In this document: piece after piece, positions 8,451 to 17,041 of the stretch
How the letters are laid out: every line of letters begins with the position of its first letter
Numbering within the stretch: the first letter of the stretch is position 1
Assembly (NCBI RefSeq): GCF_031458325.1
Contig: NZ_JAVDYG010000001.1
Coordinates: 2,542,001-2,606,000 of the forward strand
Direction: 5' to 3'
DNA from: Nocardioides marmoribigeumensis
GTDB lineage: Bacteria > Actinomycetota > Actinomycetes > Propionibacteriales > Nocardioidaceae
DNA: 64,000 nt
Translations under genes and position numbers: made by a program
The notes under the pieces: generated by a model
What the model was told of the DNA's origin: nothing
Database searches by the model: none
Seen by the model: the letters and a program-made list of their open reading frames with translations, nothing else

Positions 8451-9188
8451 TCAGCGGCGGGGCGACCGCGCGTCGCGCGGGAGGCCGAAGCGCGTCGTGA
8501 CGCCGTCGCTGAAGGCGACGTGGTCCGGGGCCCGTCCGACCAGCTCGGGCAGGCCCACCGAGGCGAGCACGCGGGCGTCGAGGTCGAGCAGGGTCGCCTC
8601 GCGCAGCGTCCACGTGTCGTGCTCGTTGGGGACGTACCAGCTGCGGCCGAGCCAGCGGCTGTGCAGCCCCCACCGGGCGGTGAGGAAGTGCTCCAGCTCG
8701 CCCGGCTCCCGGGCCGCTCCCGCCTCGAGCTCGACCCGGGCGTGGCCGTCCCGCGGCAGCAGGTGCGAGGCGTAGGCGTGCCGCTCGCCGCGGCGGTCGT
8801 AGGTCATCCGCGCCCAGCGGTAGGGCACCCCGAAGGAGAGCCGCGCGCCCGCGCACACCAGCAGCCGCTGGCAGTCCAGGCTGAGGAAGACGATGCCTCG
8901 TCGCCCGGTGCGGTCGACCGAGTAGAGCCGCACGTTGGTCTCGAGGAACGTGCCGAGCCAGGGCACTCCCGGGCCTCGGCCCACCCCGGCGTCGACCATG
9001 CGGAACGGCACCAGTCCGACGTACGTCCTCCCGTCGAGCACGTCCGGCCGCACGCCCGGCGGCATGTGGCCGGCCACCCGCTCGGGCTCGACCGCCCAGT
9101 GCACGAAGCCCAGGTCCTGCCACTGCTGGCTCATCAGCGTGGGACCCCGCAGCGCGGGCGCGGACGGCATGAGCTCCTCGACGGTCAT
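8451..9188 (-). CDS. YqjF family protein (DUF2071)
   Basis: 245 residues matching the DUF2071/YqjF family: an N-terminal WQDLGFVHWAVEPERVAGHMPPGV segment, then the YVGLVPFRMVDAG and FLETNVRLYSVDRTGRRGIVFLSLD blocks, the beta-barrel FGVPYRWARM and a C-terminal DHVAFSDGVTTRFG. Family members share an acetoacetate decarboxylase-like barrel but have no settled activity. Only 10 bp separate it from poxB, which lies upstream on the same strand, so co-transcription is likely. Confidence 0.85.
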   Translation of the reverse strand: MTVEELMPSAPALRGPTLMSQQWQDLGFVHWAVEPERVAGHMPPGVRPDVLDGRTYVGLVPFRMVDAGVGRGPGVPWLGTFLETNVRLYSVDRTGRRGIVFLSLDCQRLLVCAGARLSFGVPYRWARMTYDRRGERHAYASHLLPRDGHARVELEAGAAREPGELEHFLTARWGLHSRWLGRSWYVPNEHDTWTLREATLLDLDARVLASVGLPELVGRAPDHVAFSDGVTTRFGLPRDARSPRR

Positions 9189-9198
9189 GCCCCCAGCG

Positions 9199-10923
9199 TC
9201 ACTCGGGGCTGGTGAGGAACTCCTTGCTCTTGGCGATCGCGAAGCCCCAGCCCTGCTCGAGCGTCGGCTTGGGGGGTACGGCGACCTCGTCGGCGTTGGT
9301 GACCACGTCCAGCAGGGCCGGACCGGGGTGGGCGAAGGCCTCCTGGACCGCGGCGTCGACGTCGTGGGGGTCCTCGACCCGGACGCCGTGCATCCCCATC
9401 GCGCGGGCGACAGCCGCGAAGTCGGGGTTGTGCAGGACCGTGCCGAACTCCGGCAGCCCGACCTGCTCCATCTCGAGCTTGACCATGCCGAGCCGGCCGT
9501 TGTCGAAGACCACGAGCTTGACCGGCAGGTCGTGGCTCACCGCGGTGATGAGGTCGCCCAGCAGCATCGACAGACCGCCGTCCCCGCAGAACGCCACCAC
9601 CTGGCGGCTGCGGTCGAGCGCCTGGGCGCCCAGGGCCTGCGGCATCGCGTTGGCCATCGAGCCCAGGTTGTACGAGCCGAGCAGCCGGCGGGTGCCGGTC
9701 ATCCGCACGAACCGCGAGAGCCACACCGTCGACATGCCCGTGTCGGTGGTGAAGACCGCGTCCTGCGCGGCGTGCCGGTCCACCACGGCCGCGAGCAGCT
9801 CGGGCCGGATGCGGGAGTCGGGGTTGTCGACCTTGCGGCGCAGGAGGCCACGGGGCTTGCGGTCGTAGCCGGGGTCGGTGAGGTGGGACTGCCGCTCCTG
9901 CCACTTCGCGTAGGACGTCCGCGTCGAGTCGAGGTGCCCGGCGTCGGCCTTGGCCTCGAGCAGCGGGAGCAGGGCCTGGAGGGTGAGCCTGCTGTCGCCG
10001 ACGAGCGCGTGGTCGACCGGGGTGCGCCGCCCCACGTGCGACCCGCGGCTGTCGAGCTGCACCACGGTCTTCCCGGTCGGCAGGAAGTCGCGGTAGGGGA
10101 AGTCGGTGCCGACCATCACCAGCACGTCGCAGTCGTCGAAGGCCTGCTTGGTGGCGGGGTTGCCGATCAGCCCGGACTGCCCGATCTCGAACGGGTTGTC
10201 GTCGTCGAAGCCGTCCTTGGCCTTGAGGCTCAGCACCATCGGCGCCTTGAGCCGGTCTGCCAGCTCGAGCACCTCGGTCCGCGCGTGCCGGGCGCCGATG
10301 CCCACCAGCAGGGTCACCTTGGCCGCGGCGGAGAGCACGCTCGCCACCCGGCGTACGTCGTCCAGGTCGGCCGCCGCGATCGGCGCCGGCCGGGCGAACC
10401 GCGGGACCGGGGTGTCGTCCGGCACGTCCATCCCGCCCACGTCACCCGGCACGGTCAGCACCGCCACGCCGCGCTCGGCCAGGGCGGTGCTCGCCGCGCG
10501 CTCCAGCAGGTGCGGCAGCTGCTCGGGGCTGGTGAGCATCTCGTTGAAGCACGCCACGTCGGCGAAGACGGCCCGGTTGTCGACCTCCTGGAAGAAGTCG
10601 CTGCCGATGTCCTCCCGCGGCACCTGTCCGACGACCGCGAGGACGGGCGCGTGGCTCTTGCGGGCGTCGTACAGCCCGTTGAGCAGGTGGACCGCCCCCG
10701 GGCCGACCGTGCCCATGCAGACGGCCAGGTCCTCGGTCAGCTGGGCCTGCGCACCGGCGGCGAAGGCGCCCGCCTCCTCGTGGCGCACGCCGATCCACTC
10801 GATGCGCTCCTCGCGCCGGATCGCATCGGTCACCGGGTTGAGGGCGTCGCCGACCACCCCCCACACCTGGCGCACGCCGTGCTCGGCGAGTGCGGTGACG
10901 ATGAGCTCGGCGATGGTGGTCAT
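9199..10923 (-). CDS. poxB: Thiamine-pyrophosphate enzyme, pyruvate dehydrogenase (quinone)/pyruvate oxidase type
   Basis: 574 residues, the length of PoxB. The three TPP-enzyme domains are visible: the N-terminal Pyr domain with the catalytic glutamate (GVRHEEAGAFAAGAQAQL), the central FAD/nucleotide domain, and the C-terminal PP domain with the GDG...N TPP motif (GDGGLSML at about 447, ending FDNGRLG at 477). The C-terminus (KPTLEQGWGFAIAKSKEFL) resembles the amphipathic membrane-activation end of PoxB. It oxidatively decarboxylates pyruvate to acetate and CO2 with quinone as acceptor; acetolactate synthase is the main alternative in the family. It starts 1 bp after the stop of the glutamate synthase-like gene, so they form an operon. 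Confidence 0.88.
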   Translation of the reverse strand: MTTIAELIVTALAEHGVRQVWGVVGDALNPVTDAIRREERIEWIGVRHEEAGAFAAGAQAQLTEDLAVCMGTVGPGAVHLLNGLYDARKSHAPVLAVVGQVPREDIGSDFFQEVDNRAVFADVACFNEMLTSPEQLPHLLERAASTALAERGVAVLTVPGDVGGMDVPDDTPVPRFARPAPIAAADLDDVRRVASVLSAAAKVTLLVGIGARHARTEVLELADRLKAPMVLSLKAKDGFDDDNPFEIGQSGLIGNPATKQAFDDCDVLVMVGTDFPYRDFLPTGKTVVQLDSRGSHVGRRTPVDHALVGDSRLTLQALLPLLEAKADAGHLDSTRTSYAKWQERQSHLTDPGYDRKPRGLLRRKVDNPDSRIRPELLAAVVDRHAAQDAVFTTDTGMSTVWLSRFVRMTGTRRLLGSYNLGSMANAMPQALGAQALDRSRQVVAFCGDGGLSMLLGDLITAVSHDLPVKLVVFDNGRLGMVKLEMEQVGLPEFGTVLHNPDFAAVARAMGMHGVRVEDPHDVDAAVQEAFAHPGPALLDVVTNADEVAVPPKPTLEQGWGFAIAKSKEFLTSPE

Positions 10924-10924
10924 C

Positions 10925-12535
10925 TCAGGTCCTTCCGGGAGCGAGCGCCCAGCCGGTCGGCCGGAACGAGTCGGGGTCGGCGGCGGCCCAGTCGTGGGCC
11001 CACGACTCCGGGGCCTCGGCGAGCAGCTCGCCTGGCGCGAGGTGGTCGTAGAGGTGGGCGTAGGAGCGGGTGGTGGACGCGCTGGTGCGGCGCATGAGCA
11101 GCCCCGGGTGGAGCTCGGAGGGGCTGTCGACGCCCATCGAGGCCATGATCTGCAGGGCCCCGTCGACCACCAGGTGCTGGTAGCTGCGCACCCGCTCTGC
11201 CTTGTCCGGCACGACGAGCGCCCGCTGCCGCTTCGGGTCCTGGGTGGCGACCCCGACCGGGCACGTGTTGGTGTGGCACCTCTGGGCCTGGATGCAGCCG
11301 ACCGCCATCATCATCGCCCGCGCGGCGTTGGTGTAGTCCGCGCCCTGCACGAGGCGCTTGACCAGGTCGGCGCTGGTCGCGACCTTGCCCGACGCGCCGA
11401 TCCGCACCTGGTCGCGCAGCCCGGTCCCGACCAGCGCGTTGTGCACGGTCATGAGTCCCTCCGTCAGCGGCATGCCGACGTGGTCCTGGTACTCCGCCGG
11501 CGCGGCGCCCGTGCCGCCCTCGGCGCCGTCGACGATCACGAAGTCGGGGGCGACCCCCTCCTCGAGCATCGCCTTGCAGATCGCCAGCACGTCGATGCGC
11601 GAGCCGACGCACAGCTTGAAGCCGGCGGGCTTGCCCCCTGCCAGCTCGCGGAAGTGCCCGATGAAGCGGACCAGCTCGCGCGGTGTCGAGAAGACCCGGT
11701 GGTAGGGCGGGGAGACGACGGTCTTGCCCTGCTCGACGTCGCGGGTGCGGGCCAGCTCCTCGGTGACCTTGGCCCCGGGGAGGACGCCGCCGATCCCGGG
11801 CTTGGCGCCCTGGCTGAGCTTGAGGCTGACCATCTTGACCTGGTCGTCGGCGGCCTTGTCGGCGAACTCGCCCTCGTCGAAACCGCCGTCCTTCGTGCGA
11901 CACCCGAAGTAGCCCGACCCGACCTCCCAGACCAGGTCACCGCCCTGGCGGTGGTAGGGACTGATCGCGCCCTCGCCGGTGTCGTGGGCGAAGCCGCCCA
12001 TCGCCGCACCTCGGTTGAGCGCCTCGATCGCGTTGCCGGACAGGGATCCGAAGCTCATCGCCGAGACGTTGAGCAGCGCCATGTCGTAGGGGTGGCGGCA
12101 GTCCGGACCGCCGATCCGCACGCGCGGGGGCTCGTCCGGCTTCGGCCTGGGGGCGGTGGAGTGGACGAGGTACTCGTAGCCGATCTCGTAGACGTCGCGC
12201 TCGGTGCCGAACGGCGCCTCGTCCTTCTGGCCCTTGGCCCGCTGGTAGATCGAGGTCCTGGTGTCGCGGTCGAACGGGCGACCGTCGAAGTTGCGCTCGA
12301 TGAAGTACTGCTGCAGCTCGGGCCGGATGTCCTCCATGAGGAAGCGCAGGTGGCCCAGCACGGGGTAGTTGCGCAGGATCGAGTGCCTGGTCTGCACGAG
12401 GTCGTGGACCGCGAGGACCAGGAGGAGGACGACGACCACGACCAGCGCCCACCAGGCGGGCCCGCCGACAGCGGCCGCGAGGGTGGTGAGGGCGCCGGCG
12501 ACGACGAGGAACCCGAGGACGAAGAAGCGCAGCAC
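10925..12535 (-). CDS. FMN-binding glutamate synthase-like protein (GltB2/GltS central domain) with membrane anchor
   Basis: 536 residues. Two short hydrophobic helices at the N-terminus (FFVLGFLVVAGALTTLAAAV and WWALVVVVVLLLVLAV) precede a full glutamate synthase central TIM barrel: MSFGSLSGNAIEALNRGA, GEGAISPYHRQGGDLVWEVGSGYFG, QGAKPGIGGVLPG, VDGAEGGTGAAP and CIQAQRCHTNTCPVGVATQDP, the cysteines of the last resembling the 3Fe-4S ligands. It lacks the glutamine amidotransferase domain, so ammonia or another donor must be used; the in vivo reaction of this stand-alone family is not settled. A GTG start at 12535 has an AGGAG directly adjacent. Followed at 1 bp by poxB. Confidence 0.88.
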   Translation of the reverse strand: MLRFFVLGFLVVAGALTTLAAAVGGPAWWALVVVVVLLLVLAVHDLVQTRHSILRNYPVLGHLRFLMEDIRPELQQYFIERNFDGRPFDRDTRTSIYQRAKGQKDEAPFGTERDVYEIGYEYLVHSTAPRPKPDEPPRVRIGGPDCRHPYDMALLNVSAMSFGSLSGNAIEALNRGAAMGGFAHDTGEGAISPYHRQGGDLVWEVGSGYFGCRTKDGGFDEGEFADKAADDQVKMVSLKLSQGAKPGIGGVLPGAKVTEELARTRDVEQGKTVVSPPYHRVFSTPRELVRFIGHFRELAGGKPAGFKLCVGSRIDVLAICKAMLEEGVAPDFVIVDGAEGGTGAAPAEYQDHVGMPLTEGLMTVHNALVGTGLRDQVRIGASGKVATSADLVKRLVQGADYTNAARAMMMAVGCIQAQRCHTNTCPVGVATQDPKRQRALVVPDKAERVRSYQHLVVDGALQIMASMGVDSPSELHPGLLMRRTSASTTRSYAHLYDHLAPGELLAEAPESWAHDWAAADPDSFRPTGWALAPGRT

Positions 12536-12614
12536 CTCCTCGTCCTACCCGAGTCGGCAGGTGCGTACGCCGCCCCGCCGCACTCTCACAGCGGGGGCTC
12601 AGGCTCGAGCCGGC

Positions 12615-13853
12615 TCAGCGGTAGCAGACGCCGAGCTCCTTGATCGCGTTGAGCCACCCGGACCTCAGCCGGCGGGGCTCGGCGACCTTGCGGAGGTCGG
12701 GGGCGAGGTCGGCGAGGACGTCGAAGATCACCCCGACCTCCATGCGCGCGAGGTTGGCGCCGATGCAGTAGTGCGCGCCGTGGCCGCCGAAGGCGACGTG
12801 CGGGTTGGGCGAGCGGGTGATGTCGAAGGTGAAGGGGTCGGTGAAGACCTCGTCGTCGAAGTTGGCCGAGGCGTAGAACATCCCCACCCGGTCGCCCTTG
12901 CGGATCTGCTGCCCGCCGAGCTCGAGGTCGCGCAGCGCGGTGCGCTGGAAGACGGTGATCGGGGTGGCCCAGCGGATCACCTCGTCGACCATGGTCTGCG
13001 GCCGCTCGCGCTTCCACAGCTCCCACTGGTCACGGTTGTCCATGAACGCGTTGAGGCCGTGGCTGATCGCGTTGCGGGTGGTCTCGTTGCCGGCGACGGT
13101 GAGCAGGATGACGAAGAACCCGAACTGGTCGTTGGTCAGCGCCTCGCCGTCCTGGGCGGTGATCAGCTTGGTGACGATGTCGTCGCGCGGGTTGGCCCGG
13201 CGGTCGTTGGCCAGGGCGTCGAAGTACATCAGGATCTCGACCGACGCGGTGGGTGCGTCCCCGGGGACCTCGGGGTCGTCGTAGCTCATCATCTGGTTGG
13301 ACCAGTCGAAGAGCTTGGCCCGGTCCTCCTGCGGCACGCCGAGGAGGTCCGCGATGGCCTGCAGCGGCAGCTCGGCGGCGATGTCGCGCACGAAGTCGCC
13401 GGACCCGCGCTCGACCGCCTCGGCGATGATCACCTTGGACCGCTCGCGCAGCTTCTCCTCCAGCTGCGCGATCGCGCGCGGGGTGAAGCCGCGGGAGACG
13501 ATGCGTCGCATCAGGGCGTGCTCGGGGTCGTCGTGGTTGATCATCATCAGGTTCTGCGCCTCGACCTCCTCCCGCGTCATCTCGGGGGCGAAGCGCACGA
13601 TCACGCCGTTCTCCGCGGTCGACCAGTCGGTGCTGTTGCGCGAGATCGCCGCCACCTCCTCGTGCCTGCTGGCCGCCCAGTAGCCGGTGCCGAAGAAGCC
13701 CGCCCGCGCTCCCGGGTCGGCCTGCTCGACCCAGTGGACCGGCGCCGTGCGCCGCAGCAGGGCCCACTGCTCGTGGGGGAGCCCCTGCTCGATCAGGTCG
13801 GGGTCGGTCGGGTCGAAGTCGGCCGGGAGGCGCGTGGTCGGCTCAGCGGTCAT
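12615..13853 (-). CDS. Cytochrome P450, CYP125-like steroid C26-monooxygenase
   Basis: 412 residues, standard for a soluble bacterial P450. Visible elements are the I-helix oxygen motif AGNETT (254-259), the ExxR pair (E291, R294) and the heme loop FGGHGAHYCIGANLAR with ligand Cys363. The C-terminal third (YASANFDDEVFTDPFTF, SPNPHVAFGG, RLRSGWLNAIKEL) is strikingly close to my recollection of mycobacterial CYP125A1, which oxidises the cholesterol side chain at C26/27. CYP124 and CYP142 are the nearest alternatives. A KstR-like operator lies 19 bp before the start, which supports a steroid role. It is a single gene without a redox partner next to it. Confidence 0.9.
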   Translation of the reverse strand: MTAEPTTRLPADFDPTDPDLIEQGLPHEQWALLRRTAPVHWVEQADPGARAGFFGTGYWAASRHEEVAAISRNSTDWSTAENGVIVRFAPEMTREEVEAQNLMMINHDDPEHALMRRIVSRGFTPRAIAQLEEKLRERSKVIIAEAVERGSGDFVRDIAAELPLQAIADLLGVPQEDRAKLFDWSNQMMSYDDPEVPGDAPTASVEILMYFDALANDRRANPRDDIVTKLITAQDGEALTNDQFGFFVILLTVAGNETTRNAISHGLNAFMDNRDQWELWKRERPQTMVDEVIRWATPITVFQRTALRDLELGGQQIRKGDRVGMFYASANFDDEVFTDPFTFDITRSPNPHVAFGGHGAHYCIGANLARMEVGVIFDVLADLAPDLRKVAEPRRLRSGWLNAIKELGVCYR

Positions 13854-13872
13854 CAGGGTGCTCCTGCAAAAC

Positions 13873-13886
13873 GAGAACGTGTTCTA
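13873..13886 (-). promoter_or_regulatory. KstR-like operator upstream of the CYP125-like gene
   Basis: In the gene's orientation the site reads TAGAACACGTTCTC, matching TnnAACnnGTTnnA (the KstR steroid-repressor motif) except the last base. Flanked as GACTAGAACACGTT, it shares 13 bases with the sites at 31473 and 40010. It ends 19 bp before the ATG. Confidence 0.7.
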
Positions 13887-13956
13887 GTCACCGTACGCAG
13901 GAACGGGGGCGTTTGTCAGCCCTCGTGCACCCCTCGGCGCGGAGCGCGCGCCACGC

Positions 13957-14637
13957 TCAGCTCGACGAGCCGGTGAGCAGCGGCCGGCGTCCCCGACGGG
14001 CGGAGTACGGCGGGTGCGCGAGCGAGGAGTCGGAGACGCAACCGTTGTGCAGCGCCCACAGCAGCGCCTGAGCCCGGTTGCGCGCCCCGATCTTCTGGTA
14101 GGCGCCGCGGATGTAGGTCTTCACGGAGTTGATGCTCAGGTTGGTGGCGCGCGCGATGTCGGCGTTGCTCATGCCGCTGGCGATGAGGCCGAGCACCTGG
14201 GTCTCGCGGCGGGTCAGGTCGGCGTTGGCGACCTCGGCCGACGGGGTGACCCGCCGGCCCCGGACGACGGTGTCACCCAAGGCGACCCGGTGCAGGGCGT
14301 CGACCAGCGAGGCCGCGCTGAGGGACTTGGAGAAGTAGCCCTTGACCCCCGCGGCGAGGGCCGTGCCGACCGCGTCCGGGCGGATGTCCCAGGCGTAGAG
14401 CACCAGGCGCCCGCCCCGCGGCCGCTCGGTGAGGTAGTCCAGCGCCTCGCGGGACAGGTTGGTGCCGGGCACGTCGTAGAGCGTGATGTCGGGACCGTCG
14501 TCCGCGCGCTGCTCGGCTCCGTCGGCCGAGACCTCGACGCCGTAGGGGGTGAGCATCGTCTCCAGCCCGGCGCGCACGAGCTCGCAGGCCTCGACGACGT
14601 CGACTCTCAGCGGTGAGCGGCGGTGGGAGCGATCCAT
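13957..14637 (-). CDS. LuxR-family response regulator with an atypical receiver domain
   Basis: 226 residues: an N-terminal receiver-like domain (about 10-125) and a C-terminal LuxR helix-turn-helix (LTRRETQVLGLIASGMSNADIARATNLSINSVKTYI...). In the receiver, the usual acidic pair near the start is replaced (RVDVVEACELVR), while an aspartate remains at the phosphoacceptor position (TLYDVPG) and the switch lysine region reads GVKGYFSKS. It may bind DNA without classical phosphorylation. No histidine kinase is adjacent. The start at 14637 has no strong ribosome binding site, so it is tentative. Confidence 0.82.
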   Translation of the reverse strand: MDRSHRRSPLRVDVVEACELVRAGLETMLTPYGVEVSADGAEQRADDGPDITLYDVPGTNLSREALDYLTERPRGGRLVLYAWDIRPDAVGTALAAGVKGYFSKSLSAASLVDALHRVALGDTVVRGRRVTPSAEVANADLTRRETQVLGLIASGMSNADIARATNLSINSVKTYIRGAYQKIGARNRAQALLWALHNGCVSDSSLAHPPYSARRGRRPLLTGSSS

Positions 14638-14683
14638 GCGGCCCCGGTACCCACCAGCCGAGGAAGCACGCACCGCCCCCGAC

Positions 14684-15025
14684 TCAGCCGTCCTGCCGGT
14701 CCTCCTCGTCGGAGTCGTCGTCCGGGGAGTCGTCGACCTCGTCGTCCTCGGTCTCGTCCGGATCGTCGGAGTCCTCCGCCTTCGCGAGCTCCGCCTGGTC
14801 GTCCTGGGCGTCCTCGGAGAGGTCGGGCACGTCGGGCAGGTCGGGCTTCTCCGCCTCGCCCGCCGCGCGCTCGCGGTGGTCCTCGGGCAGGTGGGAGTCG
14901 TGCTGGTCGGGGACGTCGCCGATCGCCGCGGGGCTCGGGCCCGGGTCGGAGCCGGGGGCCGCGCCGGACTCCTCGGCCTCCTCGCGCTCGTCGTGCTCGC
15001 CGCTGGAGGTCTCCGCTGCACTCAT
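14684..15025 (-). CDS. Acidic, low-complexity hypothetical protein
   Basis: 113 residues, extremely rich in Asp, Glu and Ser with no hydrophobic core (EHDEREEAEESG, EDSDDPDETEDDEVDD), so it is probably disordered and cytoplasmic. It starts with an ATG at 15025, only 56 bp from the divergent yjbQ gene. A similar acidic protein is encoded at 21524-21862. No known family; such proteins are common in Nocardioides-type genomes. Confidence 0.6.
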   Translation of the reverse strand: MSAAETSSGEHDEREEAEESGAAPGSDPGPSPAAIGDVPDQHDSHLPEDHRERAAGEAEKPDLPDVPDLSEDAQDDQAELAKAEDSDDPDETEDDEVDDSPDDDSDEEDRQDG

Positions 15026-15081
15026 GCGGGGGGTGTACCCGGCCGGCCGCCGGTCACACCCGCTCCTGGCACGATCGACGG

Positions 15082-15486
15082 ATGGAGACCACCACGCTCA
15101 GCGTCCGCACCGGCGACCGCGAGGTCGTCCACGACCTCACCCGCGCCTGCGCCGAGTTCGTCGCCGGGCGCGGCGACGGGCTGCTGCACGTCTTCGTGCC
15201 CCACGCCACCGCCGGCCTGGCGATCCTCGAGACCGGCGCCGGCTCCGACGACGACCTCCTCGCCGCGCTCGGCGACCTGCTGCCGGCCGACGACCGGTGG
15301 GTCCACCGGCACGGCTCCCGGGGTCACGGCCGCTCGCACGTCATGCCTGCCCTGGTGCCGCCGTACGCCTCGGTCCCGGTCGACGACGGCCGGCTCGCCC
15401 TCGGCACCTGGCAGAGCATCTGCCTGGTCGACCTCAACGTCGACAACGCCGAACGGTCGGTGCGCCTGGACTTCTTGTCGGGCTGA
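15082..15486 (+). CDS. YjbQ/UPF0047 family protein (secondary thiamine-phosphate synthase type)
   Basis: 134 residues covering a whole UPF0047 domain: FVPHATAGLAILE, the HRHGSRGHGRSHVMPALV segment with conserved histidines, and the terminal LALGTWQSICLVDLNVDNAERSVRL. E. coli YjbQ has weak thiamine-phosphate synthase activity, but the biological role is unsettled. ATG at 15082. It is a stand-alone gene divergent from the acidic protein. Confidence 0.88.
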   Translation: METTTLSVRTGDREVVHDLTRACAEFVAGRGDGLLHVFVPHATAGLAILETGAGSDDDLLAALGDLLPADDRWVHRHGSRGHGRSHVMPALVPPYASVPVDDGRLALGTWQSICLVDLNVDNAERSVRLDFLSG

Positions 15487-15557
15487 CATCAGCAGAGTTT
15501 TCACGCCCGTTACACGCCCGACCCGGCTCCGGAACCCGGCCCCGCGAGCCTTGCCGC

Positions 15558-16520
15558 ATGGACGAGAACGGCACGGCCCTGTGGCGGGTCCGCACGACCC
15601 TGAACGACCGGCCGGGCGCCCTGGCCCGGCTGGCGAGCGCGTGCGGCGAGGCAGGGGTCAACATCCTGGCCCTGCAGATCTTCCCCGACGTCGGTTCGGT
15701 GACCGACGAGCTCGTCCTCTCCACGCCCGGCGACTGGACCGTACGCCGTGTCCAGGAGCTGACGCTGGAGGCAGGGGCGGATGCGACCCGGGGCGCACCC
15801 CAGGTGACGCCCGCCCCGCCGTCCTCCCTCACCGACCAGCCGGTCCGTCACCTGCATGCGGTGGCCCGGCTGGTCGAGGAGCCTGAGCGTCTCGGCGAGG
15901 TCGCCGCGGCGCTGTTCGAGGGCCGGGTCGCGCAGGCCGCCGGCCCGCTGCACGACGGTGCTCGCGACGGTGCTCGCGACGGTGCTCGCGACGGTGCTCG
16001 CGACGGTGCTCGCGACGGGGCTCACGACGGGGCGCTCGACCTGCGCCTGGCCGGACGGACGGTCCGCGTCGTGCGCGAGGCGCCGTTCACGGCGACCGAG
16101 CGCGCCCGGGCCGCCGTGCTGGAGATGGTGGCCGACCAGGTCCGGGCCGGTGCGTCCGTGCCGGACCCCACGACCGGGACAGGTGTCCCCGTGGTGCGCG
16201 TCGAGCACGACCGAGTCCTGGCCGAGGTCGAGGGGCACCTGGTGGGCAAGGCGGTGCTGACCCGCGAGCCGGAGGGGGCCGGGGTGCGCGTCCACGTCGT
16301 CCCGGCGTGGCGCGGGCGCGGGCTGGGGGCACGGCTGCTGCGCGAGGCGTGCGCCCTGGGCCGCACGAGGGGGGAGTCGGCGCTGGTCGCGCGGGTCCCG
16401 GCGCACGACGTGGCGGCCCTGCGGCTGCTCCTCGGGTCCGGCCTGTGCGGCCGGATCCGGTCGGACGGCGGCGAGACGGTGGCGCGGCTCGTGGTGGGTC
16501 AGCTCAGCGCTGCCCGCTGA
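15558..16520 (+). CDS. ACT domain-GNAT acetyltransferase fusion with a 12-bp coding minisatellite
   Basis: 320 residues. Residues ~8-75 form an ACT domain (TTLNDRPGALARLASACGEAGVNILALQIF), an amino-acid-sensing module. Residues ~215-320 form a GNAT acetyltransferase with motif A (VVPAWRGRGLGARLLREA). Between them sits a linker with DGAR repeated five times plus one DGAH (residues ~133-156), coded by a nearly perfect 12-bp tandem repeat. By analogy with ACT-GNAT proteins that acetylate enzymes under amino acid control, it may be an allosterically regulated protein or metabolite acetyltransferase. Its end overlaps the marR stop by 17 bp in convergent orientation. Confidence 0.85.
   Translation: MDENGTALWRVRTTLNDRPGALARLASACGEAGVNILALQIFPDVGSVTDELVLSTPGDWTVRRVQELTLEAGADATRGAPQVTPAPPSSLTDQPVRHLHAVARLVEEPERLGEVAAALFEGRVAQAAGPLHDGARDGARDGARDGARDGARDGAHDGALDLRLAGRTVRVVREAPFTATERARAAVLEMVADQVRAGASVPDPTTGTGVPVVRVEHDRVLAEVEGHLVGKAVLTREPEGAGVRVHVVPAWRGRGLGARLLREACALGRTRGESALVARVPAHDVAALRLLLGSGLCGRIRSDGGETVARLVVGQLSAAR
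15954..16025 (+). repeat. 12-bp coding minisatellite (GACGGTGCTCGC)n
   Basis: Five identical 12-bp units and a sixth degenerate one (GACGGGGCTCAC) code for DGAR repeats in the linker of the ACT-GNAT protein. As 12 is a multiple of 3, copy number can change without frameshift. Confidence 0.95.
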
Positions 16521-17019
16521 GCCCTGCCTGCTGGTCCTGCGGCGCCCGCTGGGTGTCCTGGGCGTCGAGCCGCGTCAGGGCGGTGTCGAGGGCGTCGACG
16601 CCGTCGGGCCCGAGCCGGTCGATGAAGAACCGCCGGACCGCGCTCACGTGCCCGGGGGCGGCCCGCTCGATGGTGCGCTGGCCGAGCGGGGTGATCCCGA
16701 CAAACGCTCCGCGCCCGTCCTCCTGGCACTCGCGGCGCTCGACGAGCCCACGGGCCTCCATGCGGCGGATGTGGTGCGAGAGCCGGCTGCGCTCCCACTC
16801 CAGCAGGTCGGCCAGCGCGGCCATGCGCACGCGGCCCTCCGGGGTGTCGGTGAGCATGACGAGCACCTCGTAGTCGGGCATCGACAGCCCGCTCTCCTCC
16901 GCGAGGCTGCGGGTCAGCTCGACCATCAGGTGTCGCTGGCTGAACAGCCAGCGGCGCCACACCGCCTGCTCGTGCGGGTCGAGCCACCGCACGTCGTCGT
17001 CGTCAGTGCCCGGGTTCAT
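16504..17019 (-). CDS. MarR-family transcriptional regulator
   Basis: 171 residues with a winged helix-turn-helix: MPDYEVLVMLTDTPEGRVRMAALADLLEWERSRLSHHIRRMEARGLVERRECQEDGRGAFVGITPLG is the typical MarR core, with the recognition helix around WERSRLSHHIRRME. It is divergent from yceI, and the 90-bp gap carries two TTGA-N4-TCA(A) palindromes likely to be its operators. The same motif is upstream of the LLM monooxygenase at 39950, so it probably controls that locus as well. Ligand unknown; MarR proteins often answer to phenolic or oxidative signals. Confidence 0.92.
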   Translation of the reverse strand: MNPGTDDDDVRWLDPHEQAVWRRWLFSQRHLMVELTRSLAEESGLSMPDYEVLVMLTDTPEGRVRMAALADLLEWERSRLSHHIRRMEARGLVERRECQEDGRGAFVGITPLGQRTIERAAPGHVSAVRRFFIDRLGPDGVDALDTALTRLDAQDTQRAPQDQQAGLSGQR

Positions 17020-17041
17020 GGGAAGAAGTCTACCGCTGTAG

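Noticed and set aside
8935-12643. Long plus-strand frames over poxB and the glutamate synthase-like gene
   Set aside because: Antisense shadows of two well-supported enzymes; composition is not protein-like.
15954-16025. CRISPR-like array
   Set aside because: The units are directly adjacent 12-mers without spacers and lie in a coding frame. No cas genes are present in the window.
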